From contig CAMFIG010000013.1 of assembly GCA_945952445.1 (NCBI GenBank), positions 1-46,375 on the forward strand: DNA of 46,375 nt, read 5' to 3'. The notes under the pieces are model-generated. The model ran no database searches. It was not told where the DNA came from and was given only the letters and a program-made list of their open reading frames with translations. Numbering within the stretch: position 1 is the first letter of the stretch; each line of letters starts with the position of its first letter. This stretch comes from an uncultured Chlamydiae bacterium. GTDB lineage: Bacteria; Chlamydiota; Chlamydiia; Chlamydiales; Rhabdochlamydiaceae. Below are positions 32,670 to 41,645 of the stretch, piece by piece. The translations under genes and the position numbers were made by a program.

Positions 32670-33784
32670 TATTTCGTTGCTGACACAATTAGATCGAGTT
32701 GGTTGGCAAAATCCAGATGTCGTACAGAGTTTCTGATTTTAAGAGCGGAGACGTGTGTTTTCGGGCGGTTCATCGCAATGGATAAAATTTCTGTAAAAGA
32801 AGAGATGTCGGCAATATCTGGGATCACGATTCCGTTTTCTTGGGTGAGGATTTCATGCCCTCCATTGTAAGAAGAAGAGATCACAAAAAGACCCATGGCA
32901 AGTGCTTCGACGGTGACATTAGCAAAAGGATCATATCGAGAAGGGATCACAAGAGCATCTGCAACTTGATAAAATGAGAGCACATCTTTTCTAGGTCCCC
33001 AGAAGGTAACTTGTTTTTCCAGGTGAAGCTGTTTTGCAAACGCGGCAAAGGCTGCTTGGTTTTTATCTTTGCCTACAACAGACAGATGAAAATCTTTAGA
33101 AGGCAGCCTGGCTAAAGCAAGTAGCAGAGAACGCAGCCCTTTTCTCTCAAAGTTGTTCCCCACAAATAAAAAATGGAAGCAGTGGGGTAGTCCTAGAGTC
33201 TCGGCCGCAGCGTTTTTATCTGTTTCTTGGAAGGGTTTTTCCATTTCGTGCCATTCGACTCCATTATGAACTACTTGGATTTTGTCTGGGTCTGTCTTGT
33301 AGTAGGTAAGGATCTCTTTTTTCACCATATGGGAATTGGTAAAGAAAGTGCGTATATTGGGATCTTCAAAGGCTTGGCGCTCCATTTGGAGAATCCGGTG
33401 GTGTAGAGGGTTTAGACAAAAACTTGCAGACTTTATAAGACCTTCTTGCCTTCGAGTAGCGAGGTACGCTGCATGCACGCCATTGCCGGCGCGAAGGTGA
33501 GTTTGTTTGCTATTGCGGTCTAGTCCAAAGACAATGTCAGAAGGGTGTTTTGATAAAAAACTTTGACAGAAGCGGTCGAATTCTCCAATTTTACGGAAAC
33601 TCAAGTGGCTGTGGAAAGAGTGGGAATGGATGGCAAAAGAAGGAGGTAGGGAGGGGATTTCCCCGGTTGTCAGGAGTGTGACAGACTCAAATTTTTTCTG
33701 GAAGGCAAGACTAAGTCTGATGGCATACTTTTCTAATCCGCCAAGTTGAGAGAGTGTGCTTTTTAATAAGGTAATTCGCGCCAT
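32669..33784 (-). CDS. GT4-family glycosyltransferase (WaaG-like)
   Basis: The 371-residue protein has a GT-B fold: an N-terminal acceptor domain with LSQLGGLEKYAIRLSLAF, a hinge at HNGVEWHEME, a donor domain with FLFVGNNFERKGLRSLLLAL, and the nucleotide-sugar site YDPFANVTVEALAMGLFVIS. The overall pattern (HLRAGNGVHAAYL, FFTNSHMVKKEI) is that of LPS-core glucosyl/heptosyl transferases such as WaaG. It lies 2 nt upstream of nothing else on its strand, directly after cdaR, and near lpxL, so a role in LPS core assembly is plausible. Donor and acceptor are unknown. Confidence 0.85.
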   Translation of the reverse strand: MARITLLKSTLSQLGGLEKYAIRLSLAFQKKFESVTLLTTGEIPSLPPSFAIHSHSFHSHLSFRKIGEFDRFCQSFLSKHPSDIVFGLDRNSKQTHLRAGNGVHAAYLATRRQEGLIKSASFCLNPLHHRILQMERQAFEDPNIRTFFTNSHMVKKEILTYYKTDPDKIQVVHNGVEWHEMEKPFQETDKNAAAETLGLPHCFHFLFVGNNFERKGLRSLLLALARLPSKDFHLSVVGKDKNQAAFAAFAKQLHLEKQVTFWGPRKDVLSFYQVADALVIPSRYDPFANVTVEALAMGLFVISSSYNGGHEILTQENGIVIPDIADISSFTEILSIAMNRPKTHVSALKIRNSVRHLDFANQLDLIVSATK

Positions 33785-33786
33785 GT

Positions 33787-35037
33787 TTAAGGAGAAGGGA
33801 TTTTGGGTTCTTGGATTTCAATGCTATGTCCTTGAATCTTGGCGGTCAGATCAAAGCGCGAGTCGTCTGGGTAAAACAGCTGGAAATGGTTCATATAGCT
33901 GCGGAACCGGTTTCTTAAATACTCTTCGCGGAGGCTTGGGCGCATGAGCCTGATGTCTTCGTCAGATGTGTCAGACATAAGAGCAGACACATATTTATCC
34001 TCTAGTTGATTTGGGTTTACAAATTGGATGCTCCAAGGGAGAAATTGGCGCTGTGATGGGGGGGTGGCAATGATAACAATTTGGATCATTTCTTTGACGA
34101 TTTGAAGGAAGAGAGCATCGACTCCTTTTGCATATAGAGGGGTCTTAATCATATAGATTCCATTTTCGCAGGAAATAAGACTGTTGGTCGCTATTTGGAG
34201 TGTTGTGGGATTTAGCGACCTGCTGTATTCCGGAGGGAAAAAAGAGGTGACAACAATCGGCGAATCCAAAGGTAATAAGTTGCATCGCGCAAAATCGATC
34301 CTTAAGGTTTTTGCAAGAGGGTCATCAATTTCTATTGGGACGTCCGATAAAAGAGGGATGTTGATTTGCTTCCAAGGGTCTGGGACAAAAAAACTCACAA
34401 CATCCGATTTATCTGACGCAGAAGATAAAGCATCGAGTTGTGCTTTTGAGATGTCATTGAGGTTAAATGTCAGTTTTTGTTCTTTGAGCTTAAGCCTCTT
34501 AATTACGTCCTCAGGGCCGCTCACTGTCAACGTCAACCGGTAAGGCCAAATATCGAGAAACTGATATCCTCTGGGTGGCTCTCCAATAGGCCGTGTAATT
34601 GCAATCGGGATTTTTTCAGTAACAACCTTCGTCATCCTTAAGATAAAGCTAGGATGGTATACTCTAGAAATCCCCTTGGAAATGTCGATTTCAGGGTTCA
34701 AGGAGACGAGGTTTTTCTTCGAAATCGTTGCAATCCACTCGTCGGGTTTGTTGGCGGCATCAATGATAATCTCTAAATCATTGGATGTGAGCTCATCTAA
34801 TGTGTTTGTATTGCCTACCAGAGTAAGAGAGAGCTTTCGGTTGAGCTTACTATTGCTTTGGAGCCCTTCCACCGTTTTTCCTTGTGGGATATTTATGACT
34901 CGCACAGGAATGTTTGCAAGAGTTTTTGTCGAAGTAAGCGAATGGTTGACAACAAGCCAAATGATAATAGACAGGATAAGAGAAACCGTTTTGCGCTGCC
35001 AGTTGGCAACAAAGAGGTTTGCTAGCAGAGTCTTCAT
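33787..35037 (-). CDS. cdaR: YbbR/CdaR regulator of diadenylate cyclase
   Basis: An N-terminal membrane anchor (TVSLILSIIIWLVVNHSL) is followed by YbbR-type beta repeats outside the membrane (TLANIPVRVINIPQGKTVEG, TLTVSGPEDVIKRL, NLNDI). In Firmicutes CdaR binds CdaA and tunes c-di-AMP synthesis. I place the start at ATG 35037, which shares an ATGA with the cdaA stop; this gives 416 residues. The C-terminal ~120 residues (DEDIRLMRPSLREEYLRNRF onward) are helical and beyond the usual repeats. Confidence 0.88.
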   Translation of the reverse strand: MKTLLANLFVANWQRKTVSLILSIIIWLVVNHSLTSTKTLANIPVRVINIPQGKTVEGLQSNSKLNRKLSLTLVGNTNTLDELTSNDLEIIIDAANKPDEWIATISKKNLVSLNPEIDISKGISRVYHPSFILRMTKVVTEKIPIAITRPIGEPPRGYQFLDIWPYRLTLTVSGPEDVIKRLKLKEQKLTFNLNDISKAQLDALSSASDKSDVVSFFVPDPWKQINIPLLSDVPIEIDDPLAKTLRIDFARCNLLPLDSPIVVTSFFPPEYSRSLNPTTLQIATNSLISCENGIYMIKTPLYAKGVDALFLQIVKEMIQIVIIATPPSQRQFLPWSIQFVNPNQLEDKYVSALMSDTSDEDIRLMRPSLREEYLRNRFRSYMNHFQLFYPDDSRFDLTAKIQGHSIEIQEPKIPSP

Positions 35038-35831
35038 TGCCGGAGCCACTCTTTAAAATTGAAGGATGTTTTAAATTCTCTTGTTGCTGGCGGAGTAAAG
35101 ATGCTGCGGATGATTGCCTTAAAACGATCTGCTTTAACGCCTCGCGTCATAACCCCATCCCTTGCGATAGAGACTTTTCCGGTCTCTTCCGAAATGACAA
35201 TAATGATCGCATCTGTAAGCTGGCTAGCTCCTAAGCCGGCGCGGTGTCTTGTTCCCATAGATCGAGTCAGTTGGGAGCTGTCTTCTGCAAGAGGAAGAAT
35301 TACAGAGGCTGCTACGACTTTTCTTTCGCGGATGATGATGGCTCCATCATGGAGAGGTGTTGCTGTCGTAAAAATCGACTCCATAAGCTCTGAAGAAAAA
35401 TCGGCATCGAGCCGTACGGCTTTATTGGCAAATTCATCGAGTACATCTTCATTTTCCAGAACGATCAGGGCTCCGATGTGTTTTTCAGCAAGCCGGTATA
35501 CTGAGTTCGTCAGTTGATCGAGGAATTTGTCAAATTCTGTAAATTCTTTAAATCGTTTGCCTTTTACGCTCAGCTTAGAGAGGGCTGCGCGCAATTCTGG
35601 TTGAAAAATGATGAGCACTGCGATTACGGCTACGTTAGATACTAGCAGCATGATCTTATGAAGAATGGGAAAGTTCAGCCAGGAAGAGATCGCAAAAATC
35701 AGCAAGAAGGCAAATAACCCTAAGACGAGATCCATGGATCGGGTATTCCAGAAAAAGGAAAGGAGGTAGTTGATCATAGTGGCTATGATAACGATCTCAA
35801 AAAAAGGGATGAGCGAATGGAAAAGATGCAT
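35034..35831 (-). CDS. cdaA: Diadenylate cyclase (c-di-AMP synthase)
   Basis: Three N-terminal membrane segments (about 8-85) precede a DAC domain with LHDGAIIIRERKVVAAS, then LPLAEDSSQLTRSMGTRHRAG and LGASQLTDAIIIVISEETG. The DGA and RHR motifs that bind ATP and metal are both intact, so the enzyme should condense two ATP to c-di-AMP. Its 265 residues match CdaA/DacA. The pairing with cdaR and closeness to lpxL recall the chlamydial dacA locus. It is the only cyclic-dinucleotide synthase in the window; no GGDEF protein is present. Confidence 0.96.
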   Translation of the reverse strand: MHLFHSLIPFFEIVIIATMINYLLSFFWNTRSMDLVLGLFAFLLIFAISSWLNFPILHKIMLLVSNVAVIAVLIIFQPELRAALSKLSVKGKRFKEFTEFDKFLDQLTNSVYRLAEKHIGALIVLENEDVLDEFANKAVRLDADFSSELMESIFTTATPLHDGAIIIRERKVVAASVILPLAEDSSQLTRSMGTRHRAGLGASQLTDAIIIVISEETGKVSIARDGVMTRGVKADRFKAIIRSIFTPPATREFKTSFNFKEWLRQ

Positions 35832-35923
35832 AGGTCTCTTTAAATTACTCTTGTTAGTCTTTTAAGACACAATGCGATTCTCTGCAACGGGAAACTGCAC
35901 CCGCTGCAAACAGAGATGAAATT

Positions 35924-36538
35924 CTATGGGTTTTGGGAGTTGCCGGCAACGATTTTTTTAGGAAATCCCACCACAGCTTCGTAACATAAAATCAGATGGT
36001 CTACGCCGTTCATGGCTCTGTGAGGTTTCTTTTCAGAAGGAAGCTGGTAAGTTTTGGCAATTTTATCTTTCGAAAATCCGGTTTCCCAAGGCCAAAGGCT
36101 TTTTTGTTGTTTGGCTTGTTGGATGCTGATCGCCCAATGCATAGAGGCAAGATCAAGCCAATGATAAGGCCAAAGAAGTTTTTCCTGTGTTTCAGGTGAA
36201 ATCAACTGCGAAAAAAAAGCGCGGTCGAAAGAAGGGTTTTGGCAAATGAAGACGGAACTACCTCTTTGGATTGAATTTCTAGAAAAGCAATCTTGGATAT
36301 TTTGCGCGACCGTTTCAGGCTTATTGCCATAGCTTACCTGATCCCAGTCAAAACCGTTGATTTGTAAGCTGTCAAGGTCGCTTTGTTGCCAGTCATCATA
36401 TGTTTGAAAGACGATCGAATCGTATTGGTCTTTGCACTCTCCTGTTTCCACATCCAGGATTTTCAATGCGATTTCAATGACCTTATGTCTGTAGAGGTTT
36501 AGGCCGTTGGTTTCGCTATCAAGAAAAATACCTAACAC
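35924..36538 (-). CDS. DEDDh-family 3'-5' exonuclease
   Basis: The motifs of DnaQ-like exonucleases are all visible: IFLDSETNGL (Asp7, Glu9), an ICQNPSFDRAFF motif II, and HRAMNGVDHLI motif III with the His five residues before the final Asp. The 204 residues form a lone catalytic domain, like exonuclease X or a proofreading-type subunit, so it could trim DNA or RNA 3' ends. It starts at a GTG preceded by AAGGA. The gene stands alone between cdaA and dps. Confidence 0.87.
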   Translation of the reverse strand: MLGIFLDSETNGLNLYRHKVIEIALKILDVETGECKDQYDSIVFQTYDDWQQSDLDSLQINGFDWDQVSYGNKPETVAQNIQDCFSRNSIQRGSSVFICQNPSFDRAFFSQLISPETQEKLLWPYHWLDLASMHWAISIQQAKQQKSLWPWETGFSKDKIAKTYQLPSEKKPHRAMNGVDHLILCYEAVVGFPKKIVAGNSQNP

Positions 36539-36660
36539 GATGATCCTTGTCCTCTGATTTTAAGATAAATAAGGAACCGTAGCAAGAAAACAGGGTTTTT
36601 TCAATAGATTTTTCTGCGAGTTGTGCTATATCGAGAAGAAAACCCAAGGAGATTTGGCTT

Positions 36661-37131
36661 ATGGAGTCTAAAGGAGATTTAACGATTATGGGCAGGAAAA
36701 AAGTAGCTGAGGGACTCTTTTCTTTGCTTGCAGATACATACGCAGTTTATCTGCAAACCCAGAATTGCCATTGGAACTTACAAGGAAGCAATTTCTATTC
36801 TTTGCATAAGCTTCTTGAGTCGCAATATGAAGAATTGGCGGAAGCAATCGATGAAATAGCCGAAAGGATCCGCGCTCTTGGATTTTTCATCGATGCTTCT
36901 TTTGTAGGGTTTCAAAAAAAGATTTCCATTGCAGAAGGGGATGAAGGGAATGATCCTAAAAAGAAAATCCCCGTGCTTATCCAGGGACATGAGAGTATCG
37001 TCAGTTTTGCAAGGACTCTTTCTCAAGTAGCTGAAAAAGAAGGGGATTTTGCTACGGTTGATTTAATGGGCAGGAGATTGAACGTTCATGAAAAATTTGT
37101 TTGGATGCTAAAAAGTCAAATTGTATTTTGA
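36661..37131 (+). CDS. dps: Dps-family ferritin-like protein
   Basis: Dps dodecamers oxidise and store iron and protect DNA from peroxide. The four-helix ferritin-like protein has LLADTYAVYLQTQNCHWNLQG with the ferroxidase His, then LHKLLESQYEELAEAIDEIA and ERIRALG with the acidic metal ligands. The length of 156 residues is typical. Two starts, at 36661 and 36688, each have a good ribosome site (AAGGAG; AAAGGAG). No basic N-terminal tail is visible, so direct DNA binding is uncertain. Confidence 0.94.
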   Translation: MESKGDLTIMGRKKVAEGLFSLLADTYAVYLQTQNCHWNLQGSNFYSLHKLLESQYEELAEAIDEIAERIRALGFFIDASFVGFQKKISIAEGDEGNDPKKKIPVLIQGHESIVSFARTLSQVAEKEGDFATVDLMGRRLNVHEKFVWMLKSQIVF

Positions 37132-37190
37132 AGGTGCAAAGAAACAGGATGTTTGCTATCTTAAGATTCCTAAATTAGAGTCTTAAACGT

Positions 37191-37652
37191 ATGGCATTGC
37201 CTCAGCAGAAATTCCGAGAGATCGTTTTCCAGATCTTGTTCAGTAGCGACTTTTCTTCTTTAGAAGAAGAGGAGATGGTTTCTTTGATGATGAAACAATT
37301 ATTTGTCACAAGGAAAACAATGAGAGAAGCTCTAGATAAAAAGAAAAAAATTGAAGAGAAACTCTCTGATTTGGATGCGTGTATTGCGCAATTTTCTTTG
37401 TCTTATGACTTTTCTAGGATTTCTAAAACAGAAAAGAATATTTTGCGCTTGGCTGTATATGAGCTTTGCTTTATGAAAGATTTGCCTCCTAAGGTGGCGA
37501 TTGCAGAAGCAATTCGCCTAACTCGTAAATATGCTACGGCTGAAAGCGCATCCTTTGTGAATGCTGTTTTAGACGCCGTATACCAAGATCGATGTAAAAC
37601 TGGCCTTTGTGAGGAATCCCATGAACTTACTCTCTCAGTTTCAGCAGAATAA
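37191..37652 (+). CDS. nusB: Transcription antitermination factor NusB
   Basis: NusB pairs with NusE (S10) to bind boxA RNA in rRNA antitermination. The helical protein starts QQKFREIVFQILFSSDFS and has the conserved C-terminal part ISKTEKNILRLAVYELCFMK and AIAEAIRLTRKYATAESASF followed by VNAVLDAV. At 153 residues it is full length; the last ~15 residues overlap murB by 32 nt. It leads a compact run nusB-murB-PHP-folC. Confidence 0.95.
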   Translation: MALPQQKFREIVFQILFSSDFSSLEEEEMVSLMMKQLFVTRKTMREALDKKKKIEEKLSDLDACIAQFSLSYDFSRISKTEKNILRLAVYELCFMKDLPPKVAIAEAIRLTRKYATAESASFVNAVLDAVYQDRCKTGLCEESHELTLSVSAE

Positions 37653-38493
37653 GCCTCTTAAAGATGTTTCTACATTTGGAATTGGAGGCCCGGCTCGTTT
37701 TTTTATAGAAGTATCTGATGTTGAAACTATGCAAAAAGTGCTTGCATATTGTCATCAAAACAGCCTTCCTTTTCTCGTGATTGGCAAAGGGTCGAATTGT
37801 TTATTTGATGATCGCGGTTTTGATGGAGTTGCCATCGTCAATAAGATTGCTTTTTGCAAGATAGAAGAGACCCAAATCGACGTGGGAGCTGGATATAGTT
37901 TTTCTCTGCTAGGAGCTCAAACCGCTAGAAAAGGCTTAGCTGGCCTTGAATTCGCTTCAGGGATCCCAGCCACGGTAGGTGGGGCGGTTTTTATGAATGC
38001 CGGGGCCAATGGGCAGGAGACGTCTACTTCTCTGATACGGGTGCAATATGTCGACGAGAGAGGCCAGCTCGAATCTTTAGAAAAAAGCCAAATTGAGTTT
38101 TCTTACCGTTTTTCTTCTTTTCAAAAAAGAAGAGGTGCTATTGTTTCAGCCCAATTCCAACTAACGCCTTCGACGGATGCAAGGCAAAAACAGCTCTCTA
38201 TTATCGATTATAGGATGCGCACGCAGCCTTACCACGATCCGTCTGCCGGCTGTGTGTTTCGCAATCCGGGGATGGGAGTTTCTGCCGGAGCTCTGATTGA
38301 GCAAAGCGGATTGAAGGGGACACTACTAGGAGGCGCCCAGGTATCGGATTTGCATGCGAATTTTATTGTGAACCGAGGAAATGCAACAGCGAGCGATGTT
38401 CTTTTATTAGCAGAAAAAGTAAGACAAGAAGTAAAAGAGAGATCTGGAATTGAGTTGGAGATGGAAATTCGATGCATTCCCTATCAGATGTGA
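37621..38493 (+). CDS. murB: UDP-N-acetylenolpyruvoylglucosamine reductase
   Basis: MurB reduces the enolpyruvyl group to make UDP-MurNAc for peptidoglycan. FAD-binding segments FGIGGPARFF, LVIGKGSNCLFDDRGFDG and GLEFASGIPATVGGAVFMNA are clear, and the catalytic stretch PSAGCVFRNPGMGVSAGALI carries the Ser/Cys region of type I/II enzymes. ATG 37621, with GAGGAAT upstream, gives 290 residues. Presence of murB fits a chlamydia-like organism that still makes some peptidoglycan. It overlaps the PHP gene by 22 nt. Confidence 0.96.
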   Translation: MNLLSQFQQNKPLKDVSTFGIGGPARFFIEVSDVETMQKVLAYCHQNSLPFLVIGKGSNCLFDDRGFDGVAIVNKIAFCKIEETQIDVGAGYSFSLLGAQTARKGLAGLEFASGIPATVGGAVFMNAGANGQETSTSLIRVQYVDERGQLESLEKSQIEFSYRFSSFQKRRGAIVSAQFQLTPSTDARQKQLSIIDYRMRTQPYHDPSAGCVFRNPGMGVSAGALIEQSGLKGTLLGGAQVSDLHANFIVNRGNATASDVLLLAEKVRQEVKERSGIELEMEIRCIPYQM

Positions 38494-39326
38494 GCGCATT
38501 CCGCGCCGATTTGCACTGCCATTCTCATTGTTCGGATGGTTCTTCTTCTCCTGTAGAACTGATCGATCTATCTTTGGCAAAGGGTCTTTCCGCTCTTGCG
38601 ATCACAGATCATGATACTGTGGCTGCTTATCCGGAGGCGGTAGAGTATGCTAGGAAAAAGAACTTTTTGCTGGGCACTGGAGTTGAGTTTTCTTGTCACT
38701 ATCAAAAGTTGAGCGTCCATGTGCTAGGTTATGACTTTAACTGGCAAAGTCCGCATATCTTGGAGTATTGCGCAAGGCTGCAAGAAAAAAGAAAAAATCG
38801 CAATCGGGAGATTTTAGAGAAGCTTTGCCGTTTGCAAATGCCAATTGAAGAGAAAGAGTTAGAAAGGCTTAGTCAAAATGCAAAGGCAATAGGCAGGCCT
38901 CATATTGCTGCCGTCATGGTAAAAAAAGGGTATGTAAAATCGATCCAAGAAGCGTTTTCTTTTTATTTAGGGGATCGCGAGTGTTGCTATGTGCCGGGCA
39001 TTTTATTTCCCGTTGAAGAGGCGATCCAAGTTATCCATGCAGCTCAAGGAAAAGCTTTTATTGCTCATCCGCATCTTTATGACGATGGGATGATAGTCAA
39101 GACGCTTTTGCAGTTTCCCTTTGATGGGATCGAGTGCCACTATGCGCGTTGTCCTCCTCATAAGGAGAAGCGGTGGATTAAGTTAGCTAAAGAAAGAAAG
39201 CTTCTCATGAGCGGAGGGTCTGATTTCCACGGCTCTGTCAAACCCCATATTCCTTTAGGGTGTTCTTGGGTAGACCAAAACCTATTTTACGCTATTTTTC
39301 AAAATCATCTTGTTTTGTCTGTATGA
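38472..39326 (+). CDS. PHP-domain phosphoesterase (TrpH/RNase AM-like)
   Basis: The metal-binding PHP motifs are RADLHCHSHCSDGSSSP, ALAITDHDTVAAYPEAV, GTGVEFSCHYQKLSVHVLGY, and later FIAHPHLYD and GGSDFHGSVKPH. This is the TrpH family; characterised members hydrolyse 3',5'-nucleoside bisphosphates and trim 5' ends of RNA. The 284-residue length fits. It lies between murB and folC, overlapping both, so it is probably co-translated with them. Confidence 0.92.
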   Translation: MHSLSDVSAFRADLHCHSHCSDGSSSPVELIDLSLAKGLSALAITDHDTVAAYPEAVEYARKKNFLLGTGVEFSCHYQKLSVHVLGYDFNWQSPHILEYCARLQEKRKNRNREILEKLCRLQMPIEEKELERLSQNAKAIGRPHIAAVMVKKGYVKSIQEAFSFYLGDRECCYVPGILFPVEEAIQVIHAAQGKAFIAHPHLYDDGMIVKTLLQFPFDGIECHYARCPPHKEKRWIKLAKERKLLMSGGSDFHGSVKPHIPLGCSWVDQNLFYAIFQNHLVLSV

Positions 39327-40495
39327 CCGCTTTTTTACAACAGCTGATAGATCAGCATTTTTCCAAGGGGACTGCCTTAGATCTGCGGGGGGCTCAGCGA
39401 TTGGCAGAAGAATTGGGCCATCCCCAGAAAATGTTCCCGTCTATTCATATAGCAGGGAGTAATGGAAAAGGATCTGTTGCGATGAAGATGGCAGAGGCTT
39501 TGCATCTAGCTGGCTATAAAGTAGGGCTGTATACCTCGCCTCATATAGAATGCATTCGGGAAAGAATTGCTATACAAAAAGAGTGGATATCGGAAAGAGA
39601 GTTTGAGGACATTGTAGAAAGTTTAGCAGCTCTTTGTAAGAAAAAACAATTGCACCCAACATTTTTTGAGATTTTGACTTTTGTTGCATTTCTATTTTTT
39701 TCTCAAAAAAAGGTAGATATTGCTGTCATTGAAACGGGGCTTGGAGGAAGGCTTGATCCGACAAATATCATCCATCCCATTTTAAGTGTAATCACTTCAA
39801 TCTCTAAAGAACATACGGCATTGCTAGGAGCTACCGAAGAGAGGATCGCCTATGAAAAAGCGGGGATCTTAAAGCGACAAGTTCCAGCGGTGATAGGCTT
39901 TAAGGCGCGGCAAAAAGTGATCTTGGAGCAAGCTTTAGCTTTAGAGAGTCCTTTGGTTTTTCCAGAAATTGTAGAAGGAGCATGCTATGATGAGGAGAAT
40001 AGCCTAACAGCAAAAGCTGGATTACAGGTGATCCAAGATCAGTTCCCCATGTGCAAAGAGAATATTGACTTGGGGGTCTCTGTAAGACCGTCTTGCCGTT
40101 TTGAAGAGATCGGTCCTTTTATCCTGGATGTGGCTCATAATCCCGATGCTTTTTTTCGACTCTTGCAAATGTGCCGAAAAAGATACCCTTTAGACAAGTT
40201 TGCGGCAATTATCGCCATATCAGAGGATAAAGATGCCAGATCCTGTCTTCAGATACTTTCACAGGAAGTCGATTTTCTCTATCTTGTTGAAGCAAAAACG
40301 AGTAGGGCTCTTTCAAAAAAGAGAATGGCTGATTTTCTCTCCTCCTTCGGTCTTTGTTCTTTTATAGAAAAAGGAAGTGTTGCTTCTGCTATCGAGGAAG
40401 CTGTGCTTCTTCAGCCTCAAAAATGGGACCGAGTGTTGATTTGCGGTACTTTTTATATGATGCAAGAAGCGAAACGGGCTTTACTCAATTTGTGA
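39323..40495 (+). CDS. folC: Folylpolyglutamate/dihydrofolate synthase
   Basis: FolC joins glutamate to folates in a Mur-ligase-like reaction. The ATP loop reads SIHIAGSNGKGSVAMKMAEA, followed by GLYTSPHIECIRERI, IAVIETGLGGRLDPTN and SKEHTALLG; the C-terminal domain has FILDVAHNPDAFFRLL. ATG 39323 shares an ATGA with the PHP-gene stop and gives 390 residues, slightly below the usual ~420. Its last 15 bp overlap the convergent gene on the other strand. Confidence 0.94.
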   Translation: MTAFLQQLIDQHFSKGTALDLRGAQRLAEELGHPQKMFPSIHIAGSNGKGSVAMKMAEALHLAGYKVGLYTSPHIECIRERIAIQKEWISEREFEDIVESLAALCKKKQLHPTFFEILTFVAFLFFSQKKVDIAVIETGLGGRLDPTNIIHPILSVITSISKEHTALLGATEERIAYEKAGILKRQVPAVIGFKARQKVILEQALALESPLVFPEIVEGACYDEENSLTAKAGLQVIQDQFPMCKENIDLGVSVRPSCRFEEIGPFILDVAHNPDAFFRLLQMCRKRYPLDKFAAIIAISEDKDARSCLQILSQEVDFLYLVEAKTSRALSKKRMADFLSSFGLCSFIEKGSVASAIEEAVLLQPQKWDRVLICGTFYMMQEAKRALLNL

Positions 40496-41236
40496 TTTTT
40501 CATGAAAAAATGCATTGATTTCTTCCTGGGAAGCATAAGTTGTTTTGCCGGTGTTTGCCATTTCTTCTGCCACGGCAAAAAGAGCTTGTAGTGTAGAGAG
40601 TTTGTCAATAAAAGGAGCTTTGCCAAGCCTTGCGCAATGGGAGGAGAGAGATTCTTGTATAAAATAGGGGAGGCTTGGGTACTTCTCTTGAATGTTTTCT
40701 TTATTCTCTTTGTAGACAAGTTCTGCAAAATCATAGATTTCCGTAATAAGATTCAAGGTTTCGGAAGAGGGGAAATTGCTTACAGGTGTTTGGCTTGCTA
40801 ACCAATCAAAATGCCTCATGGGAGTTTCCGGGTGTTCAGCCCGGTGAAGGCGTTGTTCTACATCTGCGATAATTTGGAGGTTAGCTTGGGAAAGGCAGTG
40901 ACGCTCCTTTAAAGAGCGAATTTTTTCTCGGATGGCTGAGGGTTGGCTTAAACCGGGCTTCTGAGACTCGCGTTCGATGGTTTGTACTTCATATTCTACT
41001 GCTTGGTCGACTGCTTTTCCAAATAGATAGATAATTTTTTCTTCAGAGTTCTGGAAGGTCTGTAAGAAGACTGAGTGTGTTTTTGAGCATTCTCCTTGGA
41101 GAGTTTCTAGACGTCTTACGATCCGCTTGCATGTTTTAAGGTCGATTGGGTGCTGTAGCTGCTCTTCAATCGACTGGAGATCTCGTTGTATAGAGAATTG
41201 AGCAGTAAAATCTGATATTTTGTGAATCACCATCAT
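40481..41236 (-). CDS. Lineage-specific helical protein, 251 aa
   Basis: I do not recognise this protein. It is soluble, almost entirely helical and coiled-coil-like (DLQSIEEQLQHPIDLKTCKR, EQRLHRAEHPETPMRHFDWL, FAELVYKENKENIQEKYPSL). The ATG-ATG start has CAGGAGT just upstream. It converges with folC (15-bp overlap) and is divergent from the giant gene at 41646. Size and composition resemble other orphan chlamydial proteins, some of which are type III effectors; no such signal can be read directly. Confidence 0.72.
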   Translation of the reverse strand: MMVIHKISDFTAQFSIQRDLQSIEEQLQHPIDLKTCKRIVRRLETLQGECSKTHSVFLQTFQNSEEKIIYLFGKAVDQAVEYEVQTIERESQKPGLSQPSAIREKIRSLKERHCLSQANLQIIADVEQRLHRAEHPETPMRHFDWLASQTPVSNFPSSETLNLITEIYDFAELVYKENKENIQEKYPSLPYFIQESLSSHCARLGKAPFIDKLSTLQALFAVAEEMANTGKTTYASQEEINAFFHEKSQIE

Positions 41237-41645
41237 TTACTCCTGTTTTATTTCAAGAAACAAATATTCCTATTTTATATTCTATCTGTTTTTATGAACA
41301 TTTTCAATGTGTAAATTTTTTTTTACATTCCAAGGGAATCCTTAACCCATTTGAACTGAGAGATAATCTTTTTGTTATTTTGCGTAAACAAAAATGCGAG
41401 ATCGGTTTTTTTCAGGATAAGAAAGAGCTTAGGCGATTAAAGAGACCTCCCTCCATTCGCTGACCATCTCTTTCTGCGCTTACAATAGGTATCCGGTTGG
41501 ATATCAGAGTAGTAGAGAGTGTCTCTATCTTTTAAAGCTAATTTTGTTATAATAAATTATATGTTAATAAAAAATAGTTTTTGTTGCGGTTTGTGTATGG
41601 TTGTTTGTGTGTATTTCAAATATAAATCTATGTAATGGTTTGTTT
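41237..41645. promoter_or_regulatory. Divergent intergenic region with a TATAAT box
   Basis: No gene is visible in these ~410 bp. A perfect TATAAT lies at 41548-41553, about 95 bp before the giant gene, without a good -35. A small hairpin TAGAGA-GTG-TCTCTA (41513-41527) sits just upstream of it. The rest is AT-rich with long T runs, and presumably also promotes the minus-strand gene. Confidence 0.4.

Noticed and set aside
35840-35923. A tRNA-like or small RNA gene between cdaA and the exonuclease
   Set aside because: There are some complementary bits (TCTCTG / CAGAGA) but no cloverleaf, no T-loop GTTCRANNC box and no terminator.
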